This document shows positions 25,755 through 34,525 of a stretch of 64,000 nt of DNA, piece by piece. The notes under the pieces are model-generated. The model made no database searches. It was given only the letters and a program-made list of their open reading frames with translations, and was not told where the DNA came from. The translations under genes and the position numbers were made by a program. Positions within the stretch are counted from its first letter, which is position 1; each line of letters opens with the position of its first letter. Source of the stretch: Cloacibacterium caeni (lineage in GTDB: Bacteria; Bacteroidota; Bacteroidia; Flavobacteriales; Weeksellaceae); NCBI RefSeq assembly GCF_907163125.1, contig NZ_OU015319.1, forward strand, positions 1,612,001 to 1,676,000, given 5' to 3'.

Positions 25755-26033
25755 TGCTAACTTAGGTAGCTGTTGCACAACTCTTTTTTTTAGAAAATAG
25801 TTTTTAAAAATATTAAAATTTAGACCTCTTTAGAAGCAATTTTAGAGAGGTTTGTTTTTAAAATAATAAAATTTAGAGCGCTTACAATGGAGTTATTGAA
25901 GTTGTAAAGCATGGTTTTTATAAAAGTTTTTAGTATATTTGAATAGTGCAACTTACACTATGAATTTGCAAAATCTCACGAACGGAAGTAAACTTCCTTC
26001 TCGGGACTTCGCAAATCCGCCTAACCGTTATCG
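25755..26033 (+). repeat. R6: cassette repeat (attC-like), 279 bp
   Basis: Left box TGCTAAC is the exact reverse complement of its cassette head GTTAGCA. Spacer TTAGG, core TAGCTGTTGCACAACTC, TATATTTG 25934-25941, leader ORF 25960-26043, junction GTTATCG 26027-26033. The central palindrome is altered here (GTGCAACTTACAC). Confidence 0.9.
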
Positions 26034-26165
26034 GTCAGTGTAAAAAAGCCGAACCGCAAATGGCACATTTAGTTTTGCCCGACACACGAGCCGACCCTTC
26101 TCAAAACCAAAAGAGCCATTTTTGCCAACCCTAAACAAAAAATTATAAACTATTCTAATATTGTT

Positions 26166-27695
26166 ATGAGTAAAACATTTAAACAAATTAAACCATTTCC
26201 GCTACTAACATTTGTAATGCTGTTTTTCAACTTCTTTACAACAAATGCTCAGACAACTACATTTTATGGTACAAGTAAAGTTCAGTCTGACGGGCATACT
26301 GGTGCTTTATACGAAGTGAAAATTGATAGAAGTAGAGATTTGACATTTGTTACAATTCAACAGATACCAACGAAGAATTTAAGGAGATTGACATCAGCAG
26401 CTCCATCAAGTGACGCTAAAATTAAGTCCGGTAATTTTGAAGCAAGTTATTTAGGAGAATTGCAAAGTAATGGGAATATTGAAAGAACAGTTTGCAACGA
26501 TAATTTGGGGTGGAACAATGCGAAAATTGGAGAGAAATATAATGAAACTTTTGTTTTCAACGGAGCAATTCCACCTGGACTCAAAGACTTCTCATTGATT
26601 GACGCTGGTTCTTATTCGGGATGTCGTGGCTTTGGTTTTAGCAATTATACTCTTAATAATCCTGACAACCACCCAAAAACAAATCTAACAGAAACCACTC
26701 TTAGACAAAAAGTAGATGAACAAAATGATGGTATAGTCGGCATTTATGAAGACTTTGATAAAGATGGGTACAAATTAGGATGTGTAAAAGACGGACAAAC
26801 ATACAAATTAGTCTATCTGGGTTCAGGAACTTATAGAAATTGGTGGAAAGTTGGCGATGTAAAAGCAATTCTACGACCAAGTGCAACCACAGGAGTTTTT
26901 AAAGCTGATTGGTATATGGCAAATAAATCCCTGAACAATGACACTTACGTTTTCTTCGATGGACAAACGCTTAAAACAGTCACAAATCTAAAAGATGGTG
27001 GTAACGAGGAAAGCAGTTACTTAAAAATGTATCCCGCTAATTCTAACTTTTCATCTTCAGGTATTAAAAAATCTTCAGGAACAGGGTTTGCAATTTCTTC
27101 TAACGGTTATATTGTAACCAATTATCACGTAATTGAAAATGCTAATTCTATTGAAGTAAAAGGGGTAAATGGCAACTTTTATAGAAAACTATCTGCCAAA
27201 GTTATCGTGTCTGATGAGAGAAACGACTTAGCAATTCTCAAAATTAATGACCCAAATTTCACTTCACTTGGCTCTATTCCATATACATTTAGACAGGGAA
27301 TTGCAGATGTTGGAGAAAATGTTTTTGTTTTAGGTTATCCTATGACATATTCAATGGGTGAAGAAATTAAACTGACAAACGGAATTGTTAGCTCTAAAAC
27401 AGGTTTTAAGGGAGATATATCACTATATCAAATTTCTGCACCTGTTCAGCCCGGAAATTCAGGTGGACCTCTTTTTGACAAAAATGGAAATCTCATAGGA
27501 ATAGTTAGTGCTAAACATTCTTTAGCTGAAAATGCTGGCTACGCAGTTAAGATAAGTTATCTGAAAAATTTAATTGATTTACTACCACAGACAATAAACC
27601 AACCCACTTCAAATACTTTAAACGGTAAAGTGCTTACAGAACAAGTGAAGATTGCTTCAAATTTCGTTTATATAATTGTGGTTAATGATAAGTAA
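26166..27695 (+). CDS. Cassette 7 gene A: secreted trypsin-like serine protease
   Basis: 509 residues with a signal peptide (ending FFTTNAQ). Residues of about 25-290 are of no family I recognise. The C-terminal half is an S1-type (DegP/HtrA-like) protease with GTGFAISSNGYIVTNYHVIENA (His), DERNDLAILKIN (Asp) and VQPGNSGGPLFD (Ser). No PDZ domain is present. It would act in the periplasm or outside the cell. It starts 139 bases after the junction, so it may have its own promoter, though no clear TAnnTTTG was found. Confidence 0.82.
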   Translation: MSKTFKQIKPFPLLTFVMLFFNFFTTNAQTTTFYGTSKVQSDGHTGALYEVKIDRSRDLTFVTIQQIPTKNLRRLTSAAPSSDAKIKSGNFEASYLGELQSNGNIERTVCNDNLGWNNAKIGEKYNETFVFNGAIPPGLKDFSLIDAGSYSGCRGFGFSNYTLNNPDNHPKTNLTETTLRQKVDEQNDGIVGIYEDFDKDGYKLGCVKDGQTYKLVYLGSGTYRNWWKVGDVKAILRPSATTGVFKADWYMANKSLNNDTYVFFDGQTLKTVTNLKDGGNEESSYLKMYPANSNFSSSGIKKSSGTGFAISSNGYIVTNYHVIENANSIEVKGVNGNFYRKLSAKVIVSDERNDLAILKINDPNFTSLGSIPYTFRQGIADVGENVFVLGYPMTYSMGEEIKLTNGIVSSKTGFKGDISLYQISAPVQPGNSGGPLFDKNGNLIGIVSAKHSLAENAGYAVKISYLKNLIDLLPQTINQPTSNTLNGKVLTEQVKIASNFVYIIVVNDK

Positions 27696-27753
27696 ACAGC
27701 ATCAAATGAGTAACTTTGTAACGTGAATTATATGAAATGTCACGACAATAGAA

Positions 27754-29256
27754 ATGAATGAAATTTTTTTGACACCATACACAATTATAGAGAATACGGA
27801 CTATCCTGATGATACAAAAATTGTCATTAGGGCTTCGGACTTCTCAAATGTACCATTTCAAGACGGTAGAATTACATTTAGTTTTATAGGTTGTCGGTTT
27901 AAAAAATTAGAAATTGAAAATACCGAAACAATAGATTTCAAAGACATAAGCATTCAATTTATAAGTTGTTTTATCAATGAAATCAATGTTGATAATATCA
28001 TCACAACAAATTTTTCAATCTTCTTTGGTAGTTCAATTTTACAAGGAAGAATAAAGAATGAAAATTTGAAAAACGTTGAAACGAACAATTGTCTTTTAAA
28101 CAATTCATTGTTTTTGCTTGATTTAAAAAGGGCTGTTGTTTCATACACGGAAGAAAATATTTTCCCAATTCGTTGGAAGAAATTATTAAAATCTGTCAAT
28201 GCAACCCTTGAAAATTTACTTGCTGAAAAACACTCATTTTACATTTACGATTGCAAGAGTATAGTTTTCACGGTTAATGAAAATAAGACAGACAAAAGAG
28301 GAATTTACAAAATACCTTATGACAGCGTAAATAAAATTGGATATTATCCGAGCGATGAAGAAAAGCAGAATTTTAAAGTTAGTTTGAGTGTTAAGTATTC
28401 GGCTGACAAAGAACACAATTTGACGAAAATAATCAATGCTAAACTATTGGCATTATCTCTCAGCGGTTATTCAACAGGCGAATTGCTTATTGAAAATTGT
28501 AACATAGACAGTTGGTATATCAGAAATTTTTCAGCACAATTAGGAGCTAATTTTTATAACATCAAACCATTCAGAAAAGAAACAGAAGAAACAAAATTAG
28601 AAATACACAAATCAAACCTAGACAAAGTTTGGTTTGATAATGTTGCATTTGATGATTATTATACAATTTCGCTTTACAGAAATAAATTTGGGCAAACTAC
28701 TTTAACAGCTTGCGACTTTCCAAGCAAATACAAGGATTTTGATAAAATACAAACCATTGAAAATATTCATTATCCTGATAGAAAAGACAAGAATTATTTC
28801 AAGACACGTTACGAAACATTTTTACAATTAAAAAAACAGCTTGAAGCATCAGGGAATTTTTATGAAGCACAAAAATTTCAAGCAATATCTCACGAAGCAC
28901 TTAAAAAAATTGAGAATTTACCATATTGGGACAGAGTTATTCTTAAAATAAATGGATTATCAAACAATCACGGACTATCAATTAAAGAACCGTTTATTGG
29001 AACGATAGTCTTGTCAATTTTATTTTACGTTTTGTATTTATGGAGTTTGGGTAGAATTTTTAATGCCAACGAAATTGATTGGAATTTATTTGGCTATTAC
29101 TTTTCATTTATTGACATAACACACAGAACAGATTTTTTGGTCAACAAATCTGAACTCAATGGTATTTCTTTGACGATTGATTTTTTAAATAAAATCATTG
29201 TTGGATTTTTAATCTATCAGTTTATTGCAGCATTCAGAAAATATGGAAAGAAATAA
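27754..29256 (+). CDS. Cassette 7 gene B: pentapeptide-like protein with C-terminal membrane helices
   Basis: 500 residues. The N-terminal 330 residues have repeated short strands with isolated hydrophobic and Cys residues (ITFSFIGCRFKKLEIENTETIDFKDISIQFISCF) that recall pentapeptide or beta-helix proteins. A predicted helical segment (about 350-390) precedes two membrane helices (IGTIVLSILFYVLYLWSLG near 415 and FLNKIIVGFLIYQFIAAF near 480). This architecture (beta-helix plus channel-like tail) is seen in uncharacterised proteins. Function unknown. Confidence 0.6.
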   Translation: MNEIFLTPYTIIENTDYPDDTKIVIRASDFSNVPFQDGRITFSFIGCRFKKLEIENTETIDFKDISIQFISCFINEINVDNIITTNFSIFFGSSILQGRIKNENLKNVETNNCLLNNSLFLLDLKRAVVSYTEENIFPIRWKKLLKSVNATLENLLAEKHSFYIYDCKSIVFTVNENKTDKRGIYKIPYDSVNKIGYYPSDEEKQNFKVSLSVKYSADKEHNLTKIINAKLLALSLSGYSTGELLIENCNIDSWYIRNFSAQLGANFYNIKPFRKETEETKLEIHKSNLDKVWFDNVAFDDYYTISLYRNKFGQTTLTACDFPSKYKDFDKIQTIENIHYPDRKDKNYFKTRYETFLQLKKQLEASGNFYEAQKFQAISHEALKKIENLPYWDRVILKINGLSNNHGLSIKEPFIGTIVLSILFYVLYLWSLGRIFNANEIDWNLFGYYFSFIDITHRTDFLVNKSELNGISLTIDFLNKIIVGFLIYQFIAAFRKYGKK

Positions 29257-29487
29257 GAAAGCCAAACTAAAGCAAGCACATTTGCAATTCGCACAAGCCA
29301 ACGCACAGACCAAAAATTGCAAAAGAGCTTGCTTTGCCAACGCAGAAATAAATTGTTTTTAAAAAATTCCCCAACGCTTCAAAAAAAATAAAAATACACA
29401 GACTCACAGCCCGACAAATGCAGCAGACAATGACACGGAAACTCAATATTGACAATGCTTACAACGACACAATGGACAGATGGCAGC

Positions 29488-29765
29488 TGGTAACAGCGGT
29501 AGCTGTTGCACAACTCCTTTTTTTTTAGAAAATAGTTTTCAAAAATATATATTTTGACCTCTTTAGAAGCAATTTTAGAGAGGTTTGTCTTTAAAATATT
29601 AAAATTTAGAGCGCTTACAATGGTGTTTTTTATGTTGTAAAACATTGTTTTTATAAAAGTTTTAGTATATTTGAATAGTGCAACTTGCACTATGAATTTG
29701 CAAAACCCTAAGAACGGAAGTAAACTTCCTTCTCGGGACTTCACAAATCCGCTGAACCGTTACCA
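29488..29765 (+). repeat. R7: cassette repeat (attC-like), 278 bp
   Basis: Left box TGGTAAC, spacer AGCGG, core TAGCTGTTGCACAACTCC, TATATTTG 29666-29673, leader ORF 29692-29775, junction GTTACCA 29759-29765. The preceding 230 bases (29257-29487) are a gene-free tail of cassette 7. The left box does not match the head of cassette 7 (GTTATCG) but does match that of cassette 8. Confidence 0.9.
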
Positions 29766-29838
29766 GCAATGTTAGACCACTACACTAACACCTAAGACGA
29801 CTTGTAAATGCTTGACATAACTATAACTTGCAATTTAA

Positions 29839-30279
29839 ATGAAAAAGACAGTAAGTAAGATTATAAAACAATTGTCATCAGAGCCAAAAAAAATGTTCCT
29901 AATAGACAGTATAGGGGCTTTGACTACTGCATTTTTATTGTTTGTAGTTTTGAGAATTTTCAATGAATACTTTGGAATGCCTGAAAGAATATTGACTTAT
30001 CTTTCAGTAATTGCAGTTTTTTTCTGTATTTATTCAACGACTTGTTTTTTTGTTATTAAAACGAACTGGACAACTTTTATTAAGGGTATTAGCATTGCTA
30101 ACCTGCTTTATTGTGTCTTGACTATTGGTCTTGTGATTTTCTATAACCCACAACTTACAACTATTGGAACAGCATACTTTATAGGGGAAATCGCCATTAT
30201 TATTGGACTTGTTTGCATTGAACTAAATGTTGCAACTGAAATCAAAAAAATCAGAAGAGTTAAATACAAAAATGACTAA
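29839..30279 (+). CDS. Cassette 8: small four-helix membrane protein
   Basis: 146 residues with four predicted membrane helices (about 25-42, 52-72, 80-100, 108-130) and short basic ends. No family recognised. It is the last gene of the array. Head GTTACCA and tail TGGTAAC are exact reverse complements, and nine bases pair in all (GTTACCAGC / GCTGGTAAC). Confidence 0.65.
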   Translation: MKKTVSKIIKQLSSEPKKMFLIDSIGALTTAFLLFVVLRIFNEYFGMPERILTYLSVIAVFFCIYSTTCFFVIKTNWTTFIKGISIANLLYCVLTIGLVIFYNPQLTTIGTAYFIGEIAIIIGLVCIELNVATEIKKIRRVKYKND

Positions 30280-30293
30280 GAAGGAAACACAGC

Positions 30294-30510
30294 TGGTAAC
30301 AGCGGTAGCTGTTGCACAACTCCCATTTTTAGAAAATAGTTTTCAAAAAACATATATTTTGACCTCGTTTATTCTTCGATAAACTCAGAAACCAGATTTA
30401 AAGAATGTTTATTTTTTAGTTCATGTACAAAATTCTAAAATTCGGGGTGCTTAAAATTGAGTTATTGATGCTTTGAAAGACTGATTTTATAAAAAAATAC
30501 TTAAATAAAA
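30294..30510 (+). repeat. R8: degenerate terminal cassette repeat
   Basis: Starts like the others (TGGTAAC, AGCGG, TAGCTGTTGCACAACTCCC, then AGAAAATAGTTTTCAAAA) but diverges after about 70 bases. Only weak similarity remains (AAAATTC.AAAATTC...GAGTTATTGA...GATTTTATAAAA). It lacks the TATATTTG element, leader ORF, long hairpin and GTT junction, so no further cassette follows it. It marks the right end of the array. Confidence 0.75.
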
Positions 30511-30778
30511 GGACAAAAGCTCATTTTGAAATGAATAAAACAGTTTTAATTTCTCAAGGAATAAAAGAACCTCAGCTTTATCAATAAACTCAAGACTCAT
30601 TTTCAGTTTAACAGATTTTTAACCATATTCCAATTATTTTATACAATATTTAAGACAGTTTTGGCGTATTTTTGGGAGAGATAATTTGGAGCAGGAAGTC
30701 AGAAGATGCAAGATGAAACGTCTAACTTCTTAACCTTATCCTTTACCTCAACCTATATCTTAACCTAAAAAATAATTT
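30511..30778 (+). other. Gene-free leader upstream of porX
   Basis: AT-rich, no ORF. Contains a TATTTTTG -7 match at 30667-30674 that could drive porX, followed by a 7-bp-periodic array (30690-30767) forming a long 5' leader before the ATG at 30779. Confidence 0.45.
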
Positions 30779-32320
30779 ATGTCAAAAATAATTTGGATTG
30801 ATGATGAAGTAGATTTACTCAAACCACATATCGTTTTTTTAGAAAATAAAGGCTATAACGTAACGCCAGTGAATAACGTAAACGAAGCGCTAGAATTAAT
30901 AGAAAACGAAAAATTTCAACTCGCGCTTTTAGACGAAAACATGCCCGGAATTTCTGGCCTGGAAGCCATTCCTATGCTTAAGGATTTAGATTCTTCTATA
31001 AAAATCGTGATGGTGACCAAAAACGAAGAAGAACACATCATGGAACAAGCCATCGGTTCACAAATTTCTGATTACATTCTAAAACCGGTAAACCCGAATC
31101 AGGTTTTGCTTTCGCTGAAGAAAAATCTTCAAGAAGACGATTTGGTAGAGCAAAAAACCAAATTAGAATATCAGCAAGGTTTCCGTAATCTTTCCATGGA
31201 ACTCAGCTACGTAAACACTTATCAAGAATGGGCAGAATATTATAAGAAAATCTTGAATTGGGAAATCAAATTCGATAAAGTTTTTGACAATGAGTTTGCA
31301 GATTTATTACAATCTCAAAAAGAAGAAGCCAACATTCAGTTTTCTAAATTTATAGAAAAAAATTACGAAGAATGGCTTCACAGCACAGAAAAACCAATTA
31401 TGTCTCACACTGCTTTTAAGGAAAAAGTAAAACCCATTTTAGAGAAAGACAAAGTTTTACTCTTGATGGTTGATAATTTGAGATATGACCAATGGAAAGT
31501 GATAGAACCGCTTTTCGCAAGGTTTTACAACAAGGTTTCAGAAGACGAATATTTCAGTATTTTACCTACTGCCACTCAATACGCCAGAAATTCATTTTTT
31601 GCAGGTTTAATGCCTTCAGAAATCGAAAAGCGTTTTCCAGACAAGTGGTTTAATGACAATGAAGAAGGCAATAAAAACGAGCATGAACGCGAATTTTTAG
31701 AAGACCAAATGAAAAGAATTGGACTACAAAACAAGTCCATGAAATATTTGAAAGTTCTGAATGCAGATTTTGAGCGCAAGATTTTAGATGATTTTAACCA
31801 ACATAAAAATAATGATTTATTGGTGATTGTCTATAATTTCATCGATATTCTTTCGCATGCTAAAACGGATAATCACATTGTAGACCAATTGATTAGAGAT
31901 GACAAAACTTTCAGAAGTCTTACCGTAAATTGGTTTGAAAATTCTTCAATTTTAAAAATCATCAAACTCGCAGCGGAACAAGGTTTCAAACTGGTGATTA
32001 CAACTGACCATGGAATGGTTTATGTAAAAAAACCTTCGCAAGTTGTAGGCGATAGAGAAACCAGCACCAACATTCGTTATAAAACAGGAAAATCGCTTAC
32101 TTATGACGAAAAAGATGTTTGGGCAATTACGAATCCAGAGAAATTGTTTTTACCCAAAGGAAATCTCAGCAGCAAATATATTTTTGCGAAGAACAACATC
32201 TTTTTGGCTTATCCCAAAAATTACAACCACTTTGTGAATTATTACAAAGACACCTATCAACATGGCGGAATTTCACTAGAAGAAATCATTATACCTATCA
32301 GTATTTTAGAACCTAAGTAG
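30779..32320 (+). CDS. porX: PorX: response regulator with PglZ-type phosphatase domain
   Basis: 513 residues. Residues 1-120 are a receiver domain with acidic pocket WIDDE (Asp8/Asp9), phospho-acceptor LLDENMPG (Asp52), conserved Thr in VMVTKN and Lys in YILKPVNP. The C-terminal domain (about 215-510) is an alkaline-phosphatase-fold PglZ domain with LLLMVDNLRYDQW, LPTATQYARNSFFAGLMP, ITTDHGM and a final QHGGISLEEIIIP. This architecture defines PorX, which with the kinase PorY controls type IX secretion. A histidine kinase partner is not nearby. Confidence 0.95.
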   Translation: MSKIIWIDDEVDLLKPHIVFLENKGYNVTPVNNVNEALELIENEKFQLALLDENMPGISGLEAIPMLKDLDSSIKIVMVTKNEEEHIMEQAIGSQISDYILKPVNPNQVLLSLKKNLQEDDLVEQKTKLEYQQGFRNLSMELSYVNTYQEWAEYYKKILNWEIKFDKVFDNEFADLLQSQKEEANIQFSKFIEKNYEEWLHSTEKPIMSHTAFKEKVKPILEKDKVLLLMVDNLRYDQWKVIEPLFARFYNKVSEDEYFSILPTATQYARNSFFAGLMPSEIEKRFPDKWFNDNEEGNKNEHEREFLEDQMKRIGLQNKSMKYLKVLNADFERKILDDFNQHKNNDLLVIVYNFIDILSHAKTDNHIVDQLIRDDKTFRSLTVNWFENSSILKIIKLAAEQGFKLVITTDHGMVYVKKPSQVVGDRETSTNIRYKTGKSLTYDEKDVWAITNPEKLFLPKGNLSSKYIFAKNNIFLAYPKNYNHFVNYYKDTYQHGGISLEEIIIPISILEPK

Positions 32321-32351
32321 TTTTTTCATAGTTTATTATACTTAGGCATGG

Positions 32352-32386
32352 AGCGGAAAAAATCAATTGATTTTTTCCGCTTTTTT
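32352..32386 (+). terminator. Terminator after porX
   Basis: A perfect 30-base palindrome (AGCGGAAAAAATCAA and its reverse complement, 32352-32381) followed by T-residues, 32 bases past the porX stop. Confidence 0.85.
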
Positions 32387-32429
32387 ACACCATAACAATT
32401 CCGTATTTTTGAAAAAATTTTCAAAAAAC

Positions 32430-32843
32430 ATGTCTCAAACATTCCAAATAGAAAAAATTGAAGATTGGCAAAAAGTAGTAGATGAAATTTTGCCCAATTT
32501 AAAAAACAATATTCTTTTGCTTAAAGGAAACTTAGGCGCTGGTAAAACCACATTTTCTCAGTTCTTGATGAAGAGTTTAGGAAGCACAGACGAAGTTTCT
32601 TCGCCTACTTACGCTATTGTAAATGAATACCATTCACCAAAAGGAAAAGTTTTTCATTTTGACCTTTATCGACTCAAAAAAATAGAAGAAGCCTATGATT
32701 TTGGGATTGAAGAATATCTAGACAATGCTTTTCTCTGCATTATAGAATGGCCAGAAATCTACGAAGAAGAATTGGCAGATTTACCTCATCATGAAATGGT
32801 AATTAACAATCATGGAGATTATAGAGAAATTGTTTTCCACTAA
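32430..32843 (+). CDS. tsaE: tRNA threonylcarbamoyladenosine biosynthesis ATPase TsaE
   Basis: 137 residues from MSQTFQIEKIEDW at 32430 (the upstream frame begins within the terminator region, so this start is preferred). Walker A LLLKGNLGAGKTTFSQ, then SSPTYAIVNEY, VFHFDLYRL and a Walker B-like LCIIEWPEIYE, as in the TsaE/YjeE family. It works with TsaB and TsaD in making t6A at tRNA position 37. Confidence 0.95.
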   Translation: MSQTFQIEKIEDWQKVVDEILPNLKNNILLLKGNLGAGKTTFSQFLMKSLGSTDEVSSPTYAIVNEYHSPKGKVFHFDLYRLKKIEEAYDFGIEEYLDNAFLCIIEWPEIYEEELADLPHHEMVINNHGDYREIVFH

Positions 32844-32926
32844 AATTTTCCTTAGAAAGAATCCATAATTTCTAGGGTTTTACCTATCCCATTTTTCGCT
32901 ATCTTTGTAGATTAAAATTTAAAACA

Positions 32927-34117
32927 ATGAGTTCTACCATATTTACACCTTTTACTGAAGAACAACTCATTCCTAAAGAGGAAAAATTAGAAGTTCTCAA
33001 AAAAGGAAAAAAATTTAGCATTGGTATCCCAAAAGAAACCTGTTTACACGAAAAAAGACTGTGTATTACTCCAGATGCAGTACAAGTTTTGGTAGAACAT
33101 GGTCATGATATTATTTTAGAAGCTGGCGCTGGTGAAGGTTCTTTCTTTACCGATTTACAGTTTTCTGAAGCAGGAGCTCAGATTACAACCAGTCAAGCAG
33201 AAGTGTACGGACAAGATTTGGTTCTTAAAATCAATCCACCAACCGAAGAAGAAATGGAATTTTTAAAACCAAATGCTTATTTGGTTTCTGCACTTCAAAT
33301 TAACTTAAGAGACAAAGATTATTTTAAAAAATTAGCAGAAAAAAAGGTAAACGCCATCGCTTTTGAATTCATTATGGATGAATACCGCCAGTTGTCACTT
33401 ATCAGACTGATAGGCGAAATCGCAGGTGGAATTTCCATTTTGTATGCTTCAGAATTATTGGCAAAATCAAATGGATTAATGCTTGGCGGAATTACCGGAG
33501 TTCGTCCTACAGAAGTAGTAGTATTAGGAGCTGGAATTGTAGGAGAATTTGCGACAAAAGCTGCCATCGGTTTAGGGGCAAGTGTAAGAGTTTTTGATAA
33601 TTCTTTATCTAAATTAAGAAGGCTCCACACACTTATAGACAGTAGAGTTCCTACTTCAATTATAGACCCGAAAGAATTAAAAAAAGCATTAATGAGAGCT
33701 GATGTAGTGATTGGCGCATTGCCTAGACTCAATATGCCTTATGTAGTAACAGAAGACATGGTAAAAGCCATGAAAAAAGGCTCTGTAATTATAGATTTGA
33801 CCATAGATTACGGCGGTTGTATAGAAACTACAGAAGTAACCACTCACGAAAATCCTGTCATTATTAAACACGAAATTCTTCACTGTGGATTGCCGAATTT
33901 ATCTTCTAGAATGCCGAGAACTACTACGAAAGCTATTTCTAATTTCTTCCTAAGTTATCTCCTGAATTATGACGAAGAAGGTGGTTTCGAGAATATGCTT
34001 TTAAAAAGAAACGAAATGAAACAATCGCTTTACATGTACAAAGGCAGACATACCAAAAAAGTGATTTGCGACAAATTCGATCTTACTTATCACGACATCA
34101 ACCTTTTAATTTTTTAA
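32927..34117 (+). CDS. ald: Alanine dehydrogenase
   Basis: NAD-dependent interconversion of L-alanine and pyruvate. 396 residues, with the N-terminal IGIPKETCLHEKRLCITPDAV, the catalytic Lys/His regions (LKINPP, LVSALQ), the Rossmann VVVLGAGIVGEFATKAAIGLGASVRVFDN, and the C-terminal LPNLSSRMPRTTT. The family is alanine dehydrogenase/PNT. Gene order porX-tsaE-ald is typical of flavobacteria. Confidence 0.93.
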   Translation: MSSTIFTPFTEEQLIPKEEKLEVLKKGKKFSIGIPKETCLHEKRLCITPDAVQVLVEHGHDIILEAGAGEGSFFTDLQFSEAGAQITTSQAEVYGQDLVLKINPPTEEEMEFLKPNAYLVSALQINLRDKDYFKKLAEKKVNAIAFEFIMDEYRQLSLIRLIGEIAGGISILYASELLAKSNGLMLGGITGVRPTEVVVLGAGIVGEFATKAAIGLGASVRVFDNSLSKLRRLHTLIDSRVPTSIIDPKELKKALMRADVVIGALPRLNMPYVVTEDMVKAMKKGSVIIDLTIDYGGCIETTEVTTHENPVIIKHEILHCGLPNLSSRMPRTTTKAISNFFLSYLLNYDEEGGFENMLLKRNEMKQSLYMYKGRHTKKVICDKFDLTYHDINLLIF

Positions 34118-34147
34118 ATTTTCAACTTACTTTTTACATCATATTCA

Positions 34148-34519
34148 ATGAGAAAACTGAAATTCTTTTTCATCGGGTTAATTCCAGGATTACTAATTGT
34201 ATTCTTTATTTTGAACAAAAAAGGGGTAAGTTGTAGCGGTTATCTTCCCAATTCTAGAGTAATTGCCGAAACTTTATCGAAAGATTTCATCTATTCTGAA
34301 GCTTTTCAAGCAGAAATGAAAACCTTGAAAATAGACGAAAAATTTCTGAAAGACAGCATTATTACCAAAGGAGAAATTAACTTTGATAAGAGCGATGCAC
34401 AGAAAAAACCTTGCCCAAGTTATTTACTTACCGCTCCAGAAGGAAATCCTAAATATGAAATTACTTTTGAAAAATGTAAAGAAAATGCCCACTTCATCAG
34501 TCTTAAAAAACTAAAATAA
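34148..34519 (+). CDS. DUF4258-like small membrane-anchored protein
   Basis: 123 residues with an N-terminal membrane anchor (LKFFFIGLIPGLLIVFFIL) then GVSCSGYLPNSRVIAETLSKDFIYS and ITFEKCKENAHF. Similar short proteins in Chryseobacterium-type genomes are annotated DUF4258. Function unknown. It sits 6 bases upstream of the next small gene. Confidence 0.6.
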   Translation: MRKLKFFFIGLIPGLLIVFFILNKKGVSCSGYLPNSRVIAETLSKDFIYSEAFQAEMKTLKIDEKFLKDSIITKGEINFDKSDAQKKPCPSYLLTAPEGNPKYEITFEKCKENAHFISLKKLK

Positions 34520-34525
34520 CAAAAT

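Noticed and set aside
17371-30510. CRISPR array interpretation of the regularly repeated units
   Set aside because: The repeats are 278 bp and separated by 0.5-3.5 kb of coding sequence, not 25-40 bp repeats with short unique spacers.
17371-30510. The repeats as MITEs or insertion-sequence remnants
   Set aside because: Their ends are not fixed terminal inverted repeats with target duplications. The outermost bases vary and match the cassette's own head instead.
30779-32320. PglZ domain as part of a BREX or Pgl phage-defence system
   Set aside because: It is fused to a receiver domain with an intact phospho-acceptor site, which is the PorX architecture, and no other BREX genes are near.
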